Assembly (NCBI GenBank): GCA_019637915.1 | Contig: JAHBUV010000001.1 | Span: 1,954,565 to 2,018,564, forward strand | Source: Pseudobdellovibrionaceae bacterium | GTDB taxonomy: Bacteria > Bdellovibrionota > Bdellovibrionia > Bdellovibrionales > Bdellovibrionaceae | DNA: 64,000 nt | Direction: 5' to 3' | Shown here: positions 1 to 8,016 of the stretch, piece after piece | Numbering within the stretch: position 1 is the stretch's first letter | How the letters are laid out: each line of letters starts with the position of its first letter | Notes under the pieces: model-generated | What the model was told of the DNA's origin: nothing | Databases searched by the model: none | Seen by the model: only the letters and a program-made list of their open reading frames with translations | Translations under genes and position numbers: made by a program

Positions 1-1
1 T

Positions 2-472
2 TCGAACAACCTGAAAATGCGCGAAGACCGCCGTGTCGGCGTCGGCACCCAGGTCGGCGGCTCGGCGGGAATGATGGGCCTGCATGTCGAGTTGAACATC
101 GAGGATCAAGACGGCGTGTTGGCGGGTTTCGGCCTCGGCGAGGGCTTTTCGACCTTCTCTTTGGCGTGGAAACACAACTTTGAGGGCGAGTTCTTCACCC
201 CGTACACGACCATGGGCGTGTCCAGATGGTACAACTCGGCGGGAACATCCCCGGCGCGGTCCTATTTGTTGGACTCGCTCCTGACGGCCGAGGAAAAAAG
301 CAGCGGCCGCTTCGGCGTCGACTTCCTCGTCGGTTCTTTGGGGGCTCAGTACAATCAGTTGGACGGCGAACTGGCGGGCGCGAGCTTCTTCGCTCAAGCC
401 GATCTTTTCCTGGCGCCTTTCCGCGGTCAGGTCATGCCTTCGGCTTCGGTGGGCGTGACTTACTTCTTCTGA
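2..472 (+). CDS. Outer-membrane beta-barrel protein, 3' part
   Basis: The 5' end lies outside the window: the frame is open to base 2, and the internal ATG at 17 is probably not the true start. The visible part (about 156 residues) alternates polar and hydrophobic residues in short stretches rich in Gly, Ser and aromatics, and it ends VGVTYFF. A terminal aromatic residue after a final strand is the usual outer-membrane barrel signal read by the BAM complex. No enzyme motif is seen. A GC-rich hairpin with a T-run follows, so this is the last gene of its transcript. The specific function is unknown; a small porin-like or surface barrel is the best reading. Confidence 0.6.
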   Translation, partial: SNNLKMREDRRVGVGTQVGGSAGMMGLHVELNIEDQDGVLAGFGLGEGFSTFSLAWKHNFEGEFFTPYTTMGVSRWYNSAGTSPARSYLLDSLLTAEEKSSGRFGVDFLVGSLGAQYNQLDGELAGASFFAQADLFLAPFRGQVMPSASVGVTYFF

Positions 473-490
473 GGGCGGGATCCCGCCTTT

Positions 491-524
491 CCGCGCGTCG
501 ATTTCACGGGCGCGCGGCGTTTTT
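491..524 (+). terminator. Intrinsic terminator of the barrel gene
   Basis: The stem CCGCGCG (491-497) pairs with CGCGCGG (511-517), followed closely by a run of five T (520-524). It starts 18 bases after the stop of the barrel gene. Confidence 0.65.
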
Positions 525-530
525 CCCAAT

Positions 531-559
531 AAAAAACCCCTGAGGAAGTCCCCAGGGGT
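531..559 (-). terminator. Intrinsic terminator of the small histone-like gene
   Basis: Read on the minus strand, ACCCCTG (559-553) pairs with CAGGGGT (542-536), followed by a run of six T (536-531). It lies 27 bases downstream of the stop of the small gene at 587-667 and faces the plus-strand terminator, so the two convergent genes are insulated. Confidence 0.75.
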
Positions 560-586
560 CCTAGATTCCAAAGAACCTAAGAAGAA

Positions 587-667
587 CTACTTCTTCTTGG
601 TGGTCTTTTTCTTCGTGGTTTTTTTAGCAGCCTTCTTGGTGGCTTTTTTCTTGGCTTTTTTGGCCAT
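587..667 (-). CDS. 26-residue Lys/Ala/Thr histone-H1-like protein
   Basis: This very short gene reads MAKKAKKKATKKAAKKTTKK followed by KTTKKK and a TAG stop. It consists only of Met, Ala, Lys and Thr, with more than half of the residues lysine, and resembles the C-terminal tail of histone H1 or bacterial Hc1-type proteins. Two things support a real gene: a near-perfect Shine-Dalgarno AGGAGGAG (680-673) five bases before the ATG, and an intrinsic terminator immediately downstream. A nucleoid or RNA-binding role is inferred from composition only. It has no motif and no catalytic potential. Its length is far below usual gene-calling cut-offs, so it is easily missed. Confidence 0.75.
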   Translation of the reverse strand: MAKKAKKKATKKAAKKTTKKKTTKKK

Positions 668-840
668 GGTAGCTCCTCCTGTTGTCGTTGTTTTGTTTCT
701 CCAATTGCCCTTCTCAACAGAACAATCTTCGAAAACTGTTTTCCTCTTGCCTTTAAGTCTTCACGGAACGACCGAGGCCGTCAACAAAAAATTTCACTTG
801 CACTCTTCTTGCCCCGATCCGCGAGTCGGGAGGTGATTCC

Positions 841-1569
841 GTGATCATCAACATGCTGATTCCGATTTTCGGAACCGCTCTGATCGTCGTGTCCGCGCAA
901 CGAACTTCGTTCAATCAACGCCTTTCGATGAAAAACAGGCGTCGAACGTGTTTCATTTTGTCATCACTGCCGTTTCTCGGCGTGATTTTCGGACTTTCAC
1001 CCGCCGTTCTCTGGTCATTCATCGGCGCCCTGTGCCTGATCTTGAGGGGGCATGGCGCTTTTTTCGGCGCTTCGAGAGCGGATTTGACTCTGGAAGAGGC
1101 GTTGAGAGTGCTTGATCGCGCGATTCTGTCGATGAAATCGGGCCGTTCGCTGCGGATCTCGCTGCGTGAGGCGGCGCGGGAGTCGCCGCCTTTCTTGTCG
1201 CGGCTTCTTCACAACATCATTGATCGACTCGAACACGGCGCCGCGAGCGGGAAAAGCAGCGGTCTCGCCGCGGAAATAGCGCGGGAATTGCGCCGCGCGG
1301 AGCTGCGGGGCGGTCGCATGCTCGAGTCCATGGAGTCTTTCCGCCGGGATTTGCGCCTGCGCGCCGATTTTCGACATAAGTCCGGTCAATTGACTCTGCA
1401 GACGCGGGCGCAGGCGATTTTGGCGCTGTTGCTGTACCTGCCGCTGCTCGGGATTCAGATCCGCTCCGGGCACCTGTTGGCGGCGCGGACACTGGTTTCG
1501 GTGGCGTTGTTTTTCGGCGCGCAGCTCTGCATTCATCTCACCGCGAGGAGTTTCAAGTGGAAGGTCTGA
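841..1569 (+). CDS. TadB-like inner-membrane protein (T2SSF family)
   Basis: The 242-residue product starts at GTG after GGGAGGTGA. It has two N-terminal hydrophobic segments (about 3-20 and 38-66), a central helical cytoplasmic domain (about 75-190) with the TadB-like pattern LEEALRVLDRAILSMKSGRSL, and one or two C-terminal membrane segments (about 195-230). This arrangement matches TadB, the platform protein of Flp/Tad pilus assembly, which works with the ATPase TadA. The next gene, TadC-like, overlaps it by 13 bases, as is usual for tadB-tadC. No tadA, rcpA or flp gene is visible nearby. The family assignment is moderately sure; pilus function is inferred. Confidence 0.6.
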   Translation: MIINMLIPIFGTALIVVSAQRTSFNQRLSMKNRRRTCFILSSLPFLGVIFGLSPAVLWSFIGALCLILRGHGAFFGASRADLTLEEALRVLDRAILSMKSGRSLRISLREAARESPPFLSRLLHNIIDRLEHGAASGKSSGLAAEIARELRRAELRGGRMLESMESFRRDLRLRADFRHKSGQLTLQTRAQAILALLLYLPLLGIQIRSGHLLAARTLVSVALFFGAQLCIHLTARSFKWKV

Positions 1570-1988
1570 ATCCCGCCCTGAACTTGGCTTTGACGGTGCG
1601 AAGATCCCTGGAGGGCGGCGAAAGCACGCGCGCGGGGTTGCAGGCTTTCGCCCGCGAAAAAGGCGAATTGGCGGTTTTTTGCCGCCGCTGGCTGGAGCGT
1701 CGGGATCGGGGCGCGGATCACATGGCGTTGTTGCGGGAATTGCCTTCCATGCACCGCAGAACGCTTTTCATCGTTTTTGAGCGGGGTTTGCGCGGAGAAC
1801 CGATCCACGAAGCGCTTTGCGATGCGGAGAAAGAGGTGTTGGAGGCCTGCCGGCTGGAAATGGACCGCCACCTGGCCCTTTTGCCCTTCCGGATGATGAT
1901 TCCCCTGCTGCTTTTCCTGTTTCCCGCCGTGCTCCTGCTGATTCTGGCGCCCTTTTTGGACATTTTGTCGACGGGCTTCGCGCCGTGA
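1557..1988 (+). CDS. TadC-like inner-membrane protein (short)
   Basis: The 143-residue product starts at a GTG inside the end of the TadB-like gene. It has a helical soluble part (LNLALTVRRSLEGGESTRAG) that resembles half of a T2SSF domain, then one long C-terminal hydrophobic stretch (about 108-138). Typical TadC proteins are roughly twice this length, with more membrane segments, so this is a reduced form. Translational coupling with the preceding TadB-like gene supports a joint role. It could also be classed simply as a T2SSF-domain protein. Confidence 0.5.
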   Translation: MEGLNPALNLALTVRRSLEGGESTRAGLQAFAREKGELAVFCRRWLERRDRGADHMALLRELPSMHRRTLFIVFERGLRGEPIHEALCDAEKEVLEACRLEMDRHLALLPFRMMIPLLLFLFPAVLLLILAPFLDILSTGFAP

Positions 1989-2050
1989 TGACGTTGGGGT
2001 TGATTGAAAACGGCCGTGCTGGGTAGAGTGGGTGCCCGGAGGAACCCCCA

Positions 2051-2254
2051 ATGAAAAAAGCGAGCGAAGTCGAGCAGCTCATGAACGAGCTGGTGAAAGA
2101 CCAGCCGGAGTTGACGAAAGTGCGCCCCTTGGCGCGCCGCCTGGGCCTGTCTTTTCGGGGGGATCTCGTGGCTCTGATGGCGGAGGTCCTGCGCCTGTCG
2201 GAGAAGCAAACCGCATCGAAATCGATGACGAAAAAATGGGAGATGGAAGCATGA
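2051..2254 (+). CDS. Small helical protein at the head of the transsulfuration operon
   Basis: The 67-residue product, MKKASEVEQLMNELVKDQPE and onward, follows a GGAGG Shine-Dalgarno. Its stop TGA overlaps the ATG of the cystathionine beta-synthase-like gene (ATGA), so the two are translationally coupled. It is charged and helical, with no signal peptide and no recognised motif. The stretch VRPLARRLGLSFRGDLVALM could form a helix-turn-helix, but this is only suggestive. I do not recognise a family. Position suggests a regulator or accessory of sulfur-amino-acid metabolism. Confidence 0.6.
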   Translation: MKKASEVEQLMNELVKDQPELTKVRPLARRLGLSFRGDLVALMAEVLRLSEKQTASKSMTKKWEMEA

Positions 2255-3306
2255 GCGGCATTTATCAAAACATCCTGGACGTCATCGGACACACGCCGGT
2301 CGTGCGCCTGCAGCGGGTGATCGATGATTCACCCCACGAATTTTACGCCAAAGTGGAGTATTTCAATCCGGGCGGATCCGTGAAGGATCGCATCGCCATG
2401 GCGCTGATCGAAGGCGCCGAAAAGCGCGGCGAGTTGAAGCCCGGCGGGACCATCATCGAGGCGACCTCCGGGAACACGGGGCTCGGGCTCGCTCTGGTGG
2501 CGGCGGTGAAGGGCTACAAATGCATTTTCGTGATGCCCGATAAGATCAGCGATGAAAAACGCGCCATTTTGCGCGCCTATGGCGCCCGCGTCGTGATCAC
2601 CCCGACGGCGGTGGAGCCCGAGGACCCGCGCAGCTATCTGTCCGTGGCCAAAAAACTCGTGGCGGAAACGCCGAACTGCTTTCACACCAATCAATACCAC
2701 AATCCGGACAACATGAACCTGCACTACCGCAAGACCGGGCCCGAGATCTGGGAGCAGATGAAAGGGCAAATCGACGTTTTCGTGGCGGGCGCCGGGACGG
2801 GAGGCACGATTTCAGGCTGCGGCCGTTATTTGCGCGAGAAAAAGCCCGATATCCGCATTGTTTGCGCCGATCCCGTGGGCAGTATCCTGTATGACCTTTT
2901 CTATCACAAAAAAATCGTCGATCCGCCCAAGTCCTACAAAGTCGAGGGTGTCGGCGAGGACATGCTGCCGGACAACGTGCAGCTGGAAGTCATGACCGAT
3001 TTCGAGCGCGTCAGCGATGAAGAGAGCTTCGCCATGACCCGCCGTTTGATCGCCGAAGAAGCCCTTTGCGTCGGCCCGTCCAGCGCCATGGCCCTGGTGG
3101 GGGCGATCAAGTTCTCGCAAAAATTGAAAAAGCCCTCCAAGATCCTGGTGATTTTCCCCGATAGCGGCCGCTCTTATCTGAGCAAGGCCTTCAACGACCA
3201 GTGGATGACGGACAACGGCTTCCTCAAAGGGAAAGATTTGAAAACGGCCTTCAACCGCATCATGTCGGCGGACGACCTGTATGCGGAAATGGGATGGAGC
3301 TTCTGA
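2251..3306 (+). CDS. Cystathionine beta-synthase-like PLP enzyme
   Basis: The 351-residue product belongs to the fold-type II PLP family (CysK/CBS). It carries the PLP-lysine motif NPGGSVKDR (Lys45), the substrate loop TSGNTG (about 72-77) and the phosphate loop GTGGT, and has no C-terminal CBS pair. The Asp-rich C-terminal half and the sequence VEGVGEDMLP resemble cystathionine beta-synthase catalytic cores more than O-acetylserine sulfhydrylase. The reaction would be Ser plus homocysteine to cystathionine in the cytosol. The partner gene for the next step follows with a one-base TGATG overlap, giving a two-step homocysteine-to-cysteine route. The upstream in-frame extension to 2032 is rejected because 2251 gives ATGA coupling. 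Confidence 0.85.
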   Translation: MSGIYQNILDVIGHTPVVRLQRVIDDSPHEFYAKVEYFNPGGSVKDRIAMALIEGAEKRGELKPGGTIIEATSGNTGLGLALVAAVKGYKCIFVMPDKISDEKRAILRAYGARVVITPTAVEPEDPRSYLSVAKKLVAETPNCFHTNQYHNPDNMNLHYRKTGPEIWEQMKGQIDVFVAGAGTGGTISGCGRYLREKKPDIRIVCADPVGSILYDLFYHKKIVDPPKSYKVEGVGEDMLPDNVQLEVMTDFERVSDEESFAMTRRLIAEEALCVGPSSAMALVGAIKFSQKLKKPSKILVIFPDSGRSYLSKAFNDQWMTDNGFLKGKDLKTAFNRIMSADDLYAEMGWSF

Positions 3307-4469
3307 TGAAAAACGATTCCGCCAAACACGGGTTCTCCACGCGCGCCATTCACGCCGGCCAGGAGCCGGACCCCTCCACGGGCGCGATCATGACGCCGGT
3401 GTATCTGACTTCGACCTACGTGCAGGAATCCCCGGGCGTTCACAAGGGCTGGGAGTACAGCCGCACGCACAACCCGACCCGCAAGGCTTATGAAAACTGC
3501 CTTGCGAACCTCGAAGGGGGCCGTTTCGGTTTCGCCTTCGCCTCGGGCTGCGCCACCACCACCACCGTGCTGCACCTGCTGAAGGCCGGTGATCATGTCA
3601 TCGCGGGCGATGACATGTACGGCGGGACCTTTCGTTTGTTCGACAAGGTCTTGAGGCACCACGGTCTGGAGTTTTCCTACGTGGATCTCACCAACGCGGA
3701 CAACTTCGCGAAGGCCGTGAAGCCGAACACCAAACTGGTGTGGCTGGAGACGCCGACCAATCCGACCATGAAATTGGTCGATATCCGTCGCATCGCTGAA
3801 GCCGCCAAGGGCCGCGGCGTCCTCACGGCCGTCGACAACACGTTCATGAGCCCTTACTTCCAGCGTCCCCTGGAACTGGGCGCGGACCTGGTCGTGCACT
3901 CGGCGACGAAATACATCGGCGGTCACTCCGACGTGGTCGGCGGCGTGGTGGCGACGGACCGGGAGGACCTGGCGGAAAAGCTCGCCTTCTTGAGCAACTC
4001 CATGGGGGCGGTGGCTTCGCCCTTTGATTCCTTCATGTGTTTGCGGAGCCTCAAAACCCTGCCCCTGCGCATGAGGGCCCATGCGGAAAACGCCATGGCG
4101 ATCGCGCAGTATCTGGAAAAGCACCCGAAAGTGACCAAGGTGCTCTACCCGGGCCTGGCCTCCCATCCCCAGCATGCCCTGGCGCGGGAGCAAATGAGCG
4201 GTTTTGGCGGCATGATCACCTTTTATATTGAAGGCGGCATGGAGTCGGCCCGCCGGTTCCTGGAAAACGTGCGGGTCTTTGCCTTGGCAGAATCCCTGGG
4301 CGGCGTGGAGTCCCTGATTGAACATCCGGCCATTATGACGCACGCCTCCGTTCCCGCGGAAACCCGCAAGGCTCTGGGGATCGATGATTCTTTGATCCGG
4401 ATTTCCGTGGGGATCGAGGACCTGAATGACCTTCTGAAGGACCTTGATCACGCCTTTCAGAAGGCGTGA
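3306..4469 (+). CDS. Cystathionine gamma-lyase / gamma-synthase family
   Basis: The 387-residue product belongs to the Cys/Met metabolism PLP-dependent family and covers the family's full length. Motifs are YSRTHNPTRKAYE (about 51-63), SGCATTT, ETPTNPT, AVDNTF and the PLP-lysine site SATKYIGGHSD (Lys202). Next to a cystathionine beta-synthase-like gene, the likely reaction is cleavage of cystathionine to cysteine, 2-oxobutyrate and ammonia. The family also contains gamma-synthase (MetB), and the two cannot be separated from motifs alone. Start codon and upstream stop overlap (TGATG), indicating coupled translation. Confidence 0.85.
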   Translation: MKNDSAKHGFSTRAIHAGQEPDPSTGAIMTPVYLTSTYVQESPGVHKGWEYSRTHNPTRKAYENCLANLEGGRFGFAFASGCATTTTVLHLLKAGDHVIAGDDMYGGTFRLFDKVLRHHGLEFSYVDLTNADNFAKAVKPNTKLVWLETPTNPTMKLVDIRRIAEAAKGRGVLTAVDNTFMSPYFQRPLELGADLVVHSATKYIGGHSDVVGGVVATDREDLAEKLAFLSNSMGAVASPFDSFMCLRSLKTLPLRMRAHAENAMAIAQYLEKHPKVTKVLYPGLASHPQHALAREQMSGFGGMITFYIEGGMESARRFLENVRVFALAESLGGVESLIEHPAIMTHASVPAETRKALGIDDSLIRISVGIEDLNDLLKDLDHAFQKA

Positions 4470-4483
4470 GGAAATTCCCCCGT

Positions 4484-4514
4484 CGCCCGTTCCGACTGTT
4501 GACTCGGACGGGCG
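4484..4514. repeat. Inverted repeat downstream of the transsulfuration operon
   Basis: CGCCCGT (4484-4490) and CCGA (4492-4495, after one unpaired T) pair with TCGG (4504-4507) and ACGGGCG (4508-4514). No T-run follows, so it is not a standard terminator. It overlaps the possible -35 box of the tRNA promoter and could be an end-of-transcript structure or an operator. Confidence 0.5.
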
Positions 4515-4526
4515 CAGACGATAAGT
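4499..4526 (+). promoter_or_regulatory. Possible promoter of tRNA-Phe
   Basis: A TTGACT box (4499-4504) lies 16 bases before ATAAGT (4521-4526), about 30 bases upstream of the tRNA. The -35 matches the sigma-70 consensus well and the -10 only partly. Confidence 0.4.
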
Positions 4527-4556
4527 AAGAGCCTCGTTTTTGGTTCCCGTCTGAAT

Positions 4557-4632
<76 letters not shown>

Positions 4633-4681
4633 TCTTTCTCTTCCCTTGATTGCCGGTTTTTCCCCTTCTATCGTGAAAGTC

Positions 4682-5710
4682 ATGAAAAACCCCCTGAAGT
4701 TCGCTTTCATCGTTGGTTTGTTGACCCTTCCTTTCGTGGCCTTGGGATCCGATGAGGATCTCAGCGGTCCGCGCGGACCCGGTTTCGCGCAGAGTGTTTC
4801 CACCACCCTCGCGCCGGATCGCGTGGAGGTGAGTGAAGACCCGCGGGGCTGGTCGTTGTCCGTGTGGCGGGAAAAGCAGGGCCGGTTGCAGGCGGTGCCG
4901 GGTCTGGTGTTTTCAGCGCCGGTCTGCGCGGATCAGGGCTTGGCGGAAGTGAAAGCCGCGCTTCAGGATCGCCACGTGAAAGTTCAAAACCGCTGGGGAG
5001 TGACCTACCAGATCAAGGCGCGGGTGCCCTGCCAGGGTCATGTGAAACTGCTTTTTCAGCCGGACTCGCCGGCGGGTCAGGCCGTCGGGATCTGGCAGGT
5101 GACGTATCGCGCGGAAAAAATGCTGGAGGCGGAGGTGGGATTGGGTTTCTGGACCCGCACCCTGCCTTTCACCTGGCCTTCGGACGGCGACTATTACAGT
5201 TTCGGGCAGGTGAACATCACGCGCGGCGATCACTGGGACGTGGTGGGGCACGAGATGGGCCATGCCATTTACGACATGGGCGACATCGGCGCCTGGGGCG
5301 GGGGTCAGCACAAAATCGACGAGTGTTATTCCGCGGCCCTGGCCCTGTCGGAAGGATGGGCGTCTTATTTCAGCGCCTGGGTCTCGGTGGATCGACGCGA
5401 TCCGGACGCGAAGTTCGAATTTATGGTTCCACGCCGTTCGCCGATCCGGTTCGAGAATATCCCCGGGGACGTGTGCCTGGGGCCGACCAATGAATGGCGG
5501 GTGACCGGCTTTTTCTGGGATCTGATCGATTTCAACAATGACGGGGAGACGTCGGACGCGCCTTTTCAGGCGGTTTGGGAGGCGCTCACCGGCCATCACG
5601 CCAAGGACATGTCCGAAGTGCGCGAGCTACTCGAGGCGCGCGGTTTTAAAAGCGAAACCTTGCAAAGCGTGTGGGAACGGAATTTCAGTCCGTCTTCGCG
5701 AGCGCGATGA
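4682..5710 (+). CDS. Secreted zinc metalloprotease-like protein (HEMGH)
   Basis: The 342-residue product has an N-terminal signal peptide (KFAFIVGLLTLPFVALGSDE). The zinc motif VVGHEMGHAIYD is at about 180-191, with a likely third ligand Glu in ALSEGWASYF about 40 residues on, as in gluzincin-type enzymes. The second half is rich in Trp, Asp and Asn. ATG 4682 is preferred; a GTG at 4673 is also possible, and longer forms would run into the tRNA gene. Its 3' end overlaps the convergent pgeF gene by 26 bases. The substrate is unknown. Export to the periplasm or outside and hydrolysis of proteins are inferred from the motif. Confidence 0.7.
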   Translation: MKNPLKFAFIVGLLTLPFVALGSDEDLSGPRGPGFAQSVSTTLAPDRVEVSEDPRGWSLSVWREKQGRLQAVPGLVFSAPVCADQGLAEVKAALQDRHVKVQNRWGVTYQIKARVPCQGHVKLLFQPDSPAGQAVGIWQVTYRAEKMLEAEVGLGFWTRTLPFTWPSDGDYYSFGQVNITRGDHWDVVGHEMGHAIYDMGDIGAWGGGQHKIDECYSAALALSEGWASYFSAWVSVDRRDPDAKFEFMVPRRSPIRFENIPGDVCLGPTNEWRVTGFFWDLIDFNNDGETSDAPFQAVWEALTGHHAKDMSEVRELLEARGFKSETLQSVWERNFSPSSRAR

Positions 5711-6371
5711 AGCTCATCTGGCGACCGGATTGCTCGCGGTCGCGCCGGTGGGAGTGAAAGCGTTCATCCGTCCTGGTGTCAAAGCCCAGGTCCACGGTCG
5801 TGGCGGGATTCACCGCGCATTCTGCGAGTTGCCGCCGCACGATCGCGTTCAAATCGATCAGCTGCTGCCCGGCCCGCAGGCTCCGGCGGGCGCTTTCGGG
5901 AAAATCACGGCAACTCCGGATGAGTTGCCCCGCCACCTCGTCGGCGACCTCGAAAGACGGGAATTGAATGTGCGGACCGATGAAGGCCCGCAGATCGGCG
6001 GGTTCCGACCCTTCACGGACCAGGCGCTCGATGGTCCTGGGGAGAAGGCGCGAGGCGACCCCGCGCCATCCGGCGTGGATGCCGGCGACGATCTTGCGCC
6101 GGGGATCATGAAGCATGATGGGCACGCAATCCGCCGTGGAAATCAACAGGGCGAGTTCCGGTGTGCCGGAAAAATGCGCGTCGGCCTCCGTGAGGGGTTC
6201 GGCGCTGGGGGAGGAACTCGGCACGACGATGTCGGAGTGGGTCTGGCGGACGCGGGCCCAGCGCAGCGAGGAATACCGCTGTTGCAGGTGAAGGACGCTG
6301 GCGTCCCTTTTGCCGAAAAAAACCAAGGCGTCCGGAAGCTGGATTTCAAAGCCCAAAGCGGTTTCGCGCAT
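5685..6371 (-). CDS. pgeF: Peptidoglycan editing factor / multicopper oxidase-fold protein (YfiH family)
   Basis: The roughly 228-residue product has the family hallmarks RQTHSD, STADCVPIMLHDP and IHAGWRG, then IGPHIQ and the late DTRTDERFHSHRRD. These supply the His/Cys metal-site residues of the YfiH/PgeF (DUF152, laccase-domain) family, which hydrolyses misincorporated L-Ser from UDP-MurNAc peptides in E. coli and is also reported as a purine nucleoside-active enzyme. The start at 6371 sits two bases after the rluD stop; ATG 6392 or an upstream codon at 6446 would overlap rluD. It is the last gene of the long rpsB operon. Confidence 0.85.
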   Translation of the reverse strand: MRETALGFEIQLPDALVFFGKRDASVLHLQQRYSSLRWARVRQTHSDIVVPSSSPSAEPLTEADAHFSGTPELALLISTADCVPIMLHDPRRKIVAGIHAGWRGVASRLLPRTIERLVREGSEPADLRAFIGPHIQFPSFEVADEVAGQLIRSCRDFPESARRSLRAGQQLIDLNAIVRRQLAECAVNPATTVDLGFDTRTDERFHSHRRDREQSGRQMSFIALAKTD

Positions 6372-6373
6372 AC

Positions 6374-7381
6374 TCAAGGAAGAAAACCCCATTCCTGGAG
6401 CAAAAGCAAATCGGCCGCGGGCCATTCGACTTCGAACTGCTTCCATTCACCGCTGCGGGGGTGAGCGAACCCCAGGGTTCGGGCGTGCAGCAAGAAGCGC
6501 GGCAGGGCGCGGATCCGCTCGCGGAGTTTCACGGACGAAAGGCCCTTCAGCCGGCGGTCAGCCCCGTAAAGGGCATCACCCACCAAAGGGTGGCCCTCCT
6601 CCGAAAGGTGCACGCGGATCTGATGAGTGCGCCCGGTTTCCAGCTTCAGTTCGACGAAGCTCAGGCCGTGATGACGGCTCAGCCGGCGGTAATGAGTGAC
6701 CGCCCACTTGCCGGCGGACGGCGGATCCTCCTGATGGCGCAGGATTTTGCGGTCTTTGCCGGGCACCGAGGCGAAACGTTTCCGGTCCACCGGATGACGG
6801 GCGAGCCAGCTTTGGATTTTCCCGGATTCTTTCCGGAGCTCGCCGAAGCAGACGGCCTGGTAGAGGCGGTGAATGCGGCGCTCTTTGAATTGGGCGACGA
6901 GTTTTTCCTGCGCGAAGTCGTTTTTCGCGACCACCAGGAGGCCGCTCGTCTCCTTGTCGAGACGGTGAACGATGCCCGGCCGCTCTTCGCCGAAGCCCAT
7001 GGAGAAGTTTTTGATTTTTCCGACGAGGACGTTCACCAGCGTGTCGGCCTCGTGGCCCGCCGCCGGGTGAACGACCAGGCCGGAGGGTTTGTTGACGACC
7101 AGAACGTCGTCGTCCTCGAAAAGGATCTCGAGGTCGAGATCGTGGGGCAGGAGACCGACCGGTTTTTCCTCCGGGAAATCCACGACGACGCAGTCGCCCT
7201 CTTTCACCGGAGAGGATGATTTCGCCGGGCGCCCGTTCACGGCGACGCGGGTTTCATCGATCAGTTGCGAGGCGCGGGAGCGGCTGGAGATTTCGGGCCA
7301 GGTTGAGAGCCACTTGTCCAGACGGAGGCCGTCGCCGTCAGCGGCGACGGTCCGGGAGATTTTTTCATTTGCTCCGGGCAT
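6374..7381 (-). CDS. rluD: Ribosomal large-subunit pseudouridine synthase, RluD type
   Basis: The 335-residue product has an N-terminal S4 RNA-binding domain (about 10-75, GLRLDKWLSTWPEISSRSRA) and a PseudoU_synth_2 domain. Motif II GIVHRLDKETSGLLVVAK contains the catalytic Asp, and motif III GRTHQIRVHL is present. The enzyme isomerises uridines in 23S rRNA. Target bases cannot be told from sequence, so RluD is a family-level label. It overlaps the end of the J-domain/HTH gene by 17 bases and is followed closely by pgeF, a pairing common in many proteobacteria. Confidence 0.88.
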   Translation of the reverse strand: MPGANEKISRTVAADGDGLRLDKWLSTWPEISSRSRASQLIDETRVAVNGRPAKSSSPVKEGDCVVVDFPEEKPVGLLPHDLDLEILFEDDDVLVVNKPSGLVVHPAAGHEADTLVNVLVGKIKNFSMGFGEERPGIVHRLDKETSGLLVVAKNDFAQEKLVAQFKERRIHRLYQAVCFGELRKESGKIQSWLARHPVDRKRFASVPGKDRKILRHQEDPPSAGKWAVTHYRRLSRHHGLSFVELKLETGRTHQIRVHLSEEGHPLVGDALYGADRRLKGLSSVKLRERIRALPRFLLHARTLGFAHPRSGEWKQFEVEWPAADLLLLQEWGFLP

Positions 7382-8009
7382 GTTGCGGTTCGGTCCGCGC
7401 GCGGAAGATCTTCATGTAGGAATCGGCCACGGTCTTGTCGTTCAGACCAAGGAACTTCGCCACCTGAATGACGTAGCCGCGCACGAAGACCGGGGCGGGC
7501 AAGCCGCTCGGATCCATGCCTTCCAGGGCGTTCAGGTAGTAGGAGTTGATCTTGGTTTTCTCGCTCATGCGGTCGAGGCCGATGCACTTGTACTCGCGCA
7601 CTTTTTTCAGGAATTCCCCGTCCCACTCTTTGCAGTCGGAGATTTTCTTTTCGAAGATCTCATCGATTTTGTATTCGTTTTTCTTTTCCTCGGGTTTGTT
7701 CTCCGGGAAAAGGGCGCGACTGGCGGTGAGGATGGATTGATAGCTGAGTTCCTTGGGCTGCGCCTGTCCGCCGAGGAGGCGTTGATCGTAGATCCCGCGC
7801 AGGGTCTTGTTGCCCAGGATCGCGTAGGCTTCCTCGATCAAAGTCAGGAGCTCGCGCGCCTCGTGATCCGAGAAAATCGTGTAGATCGCGGGATTTTCCC
7901 CGGAGTAGGTGGCTTTCGCCCGTTCGTACGCCGTCGTCACCTCATGCTGAGGGGCCGTGGTCGGCAGTTCCAGAATTTCGTAGTAGTTGTAACGTCCTTG
8001 TTCCAGCAT
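7365..8009 (-). CDS. J-domain-like and RodZ-type HTH fusion protein
   Basis: The 214-residue cytosolic product has two parts. Residues 5-80 (YNYYEILELPTTAPQHEVTT, then EEAYAILGNKTLRGIYDQRL) match the helices I, II, III and end of a J-domain, but the HPD tripeptide that stimulates Hsp70 is missing. Residues 125-205 (EFLKKVREYKCIGLDRMSEK, later PAPVFVRGYVIQVAKFLG) match the HTH_25 domain of RodZ-like proteins. No membrane segment follows, unlike RodZ. A linker rich in Lys and Glu separates the halves. It is seven bases downstream of the MinD-like ATPase gene. A scaffold or regulator of polarity or the cytoskeleton is a plausible inference only. Confidence 0.7.
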   Translation of the reverse strand: MLEQGRYNYYEILELPTTAPQHEVTTAYERAKATYSGENPAIYTIFSDHEARELLTLIEEAYAILGNKTLRGIYDQRLLGGQAQPKELSYQSILTASRALFPENKPEEKKNEYKIDEIFEKKISDCKEWDGEFLKKVREYKCIGLDRMSEKTKINSYYLNALEGMDPSGLPAPVFVRGYVIQVAKFLGLNDKTVADSYMKIFRARTEPQHARSK

Positions 8010-8016
8010 CCTGACT

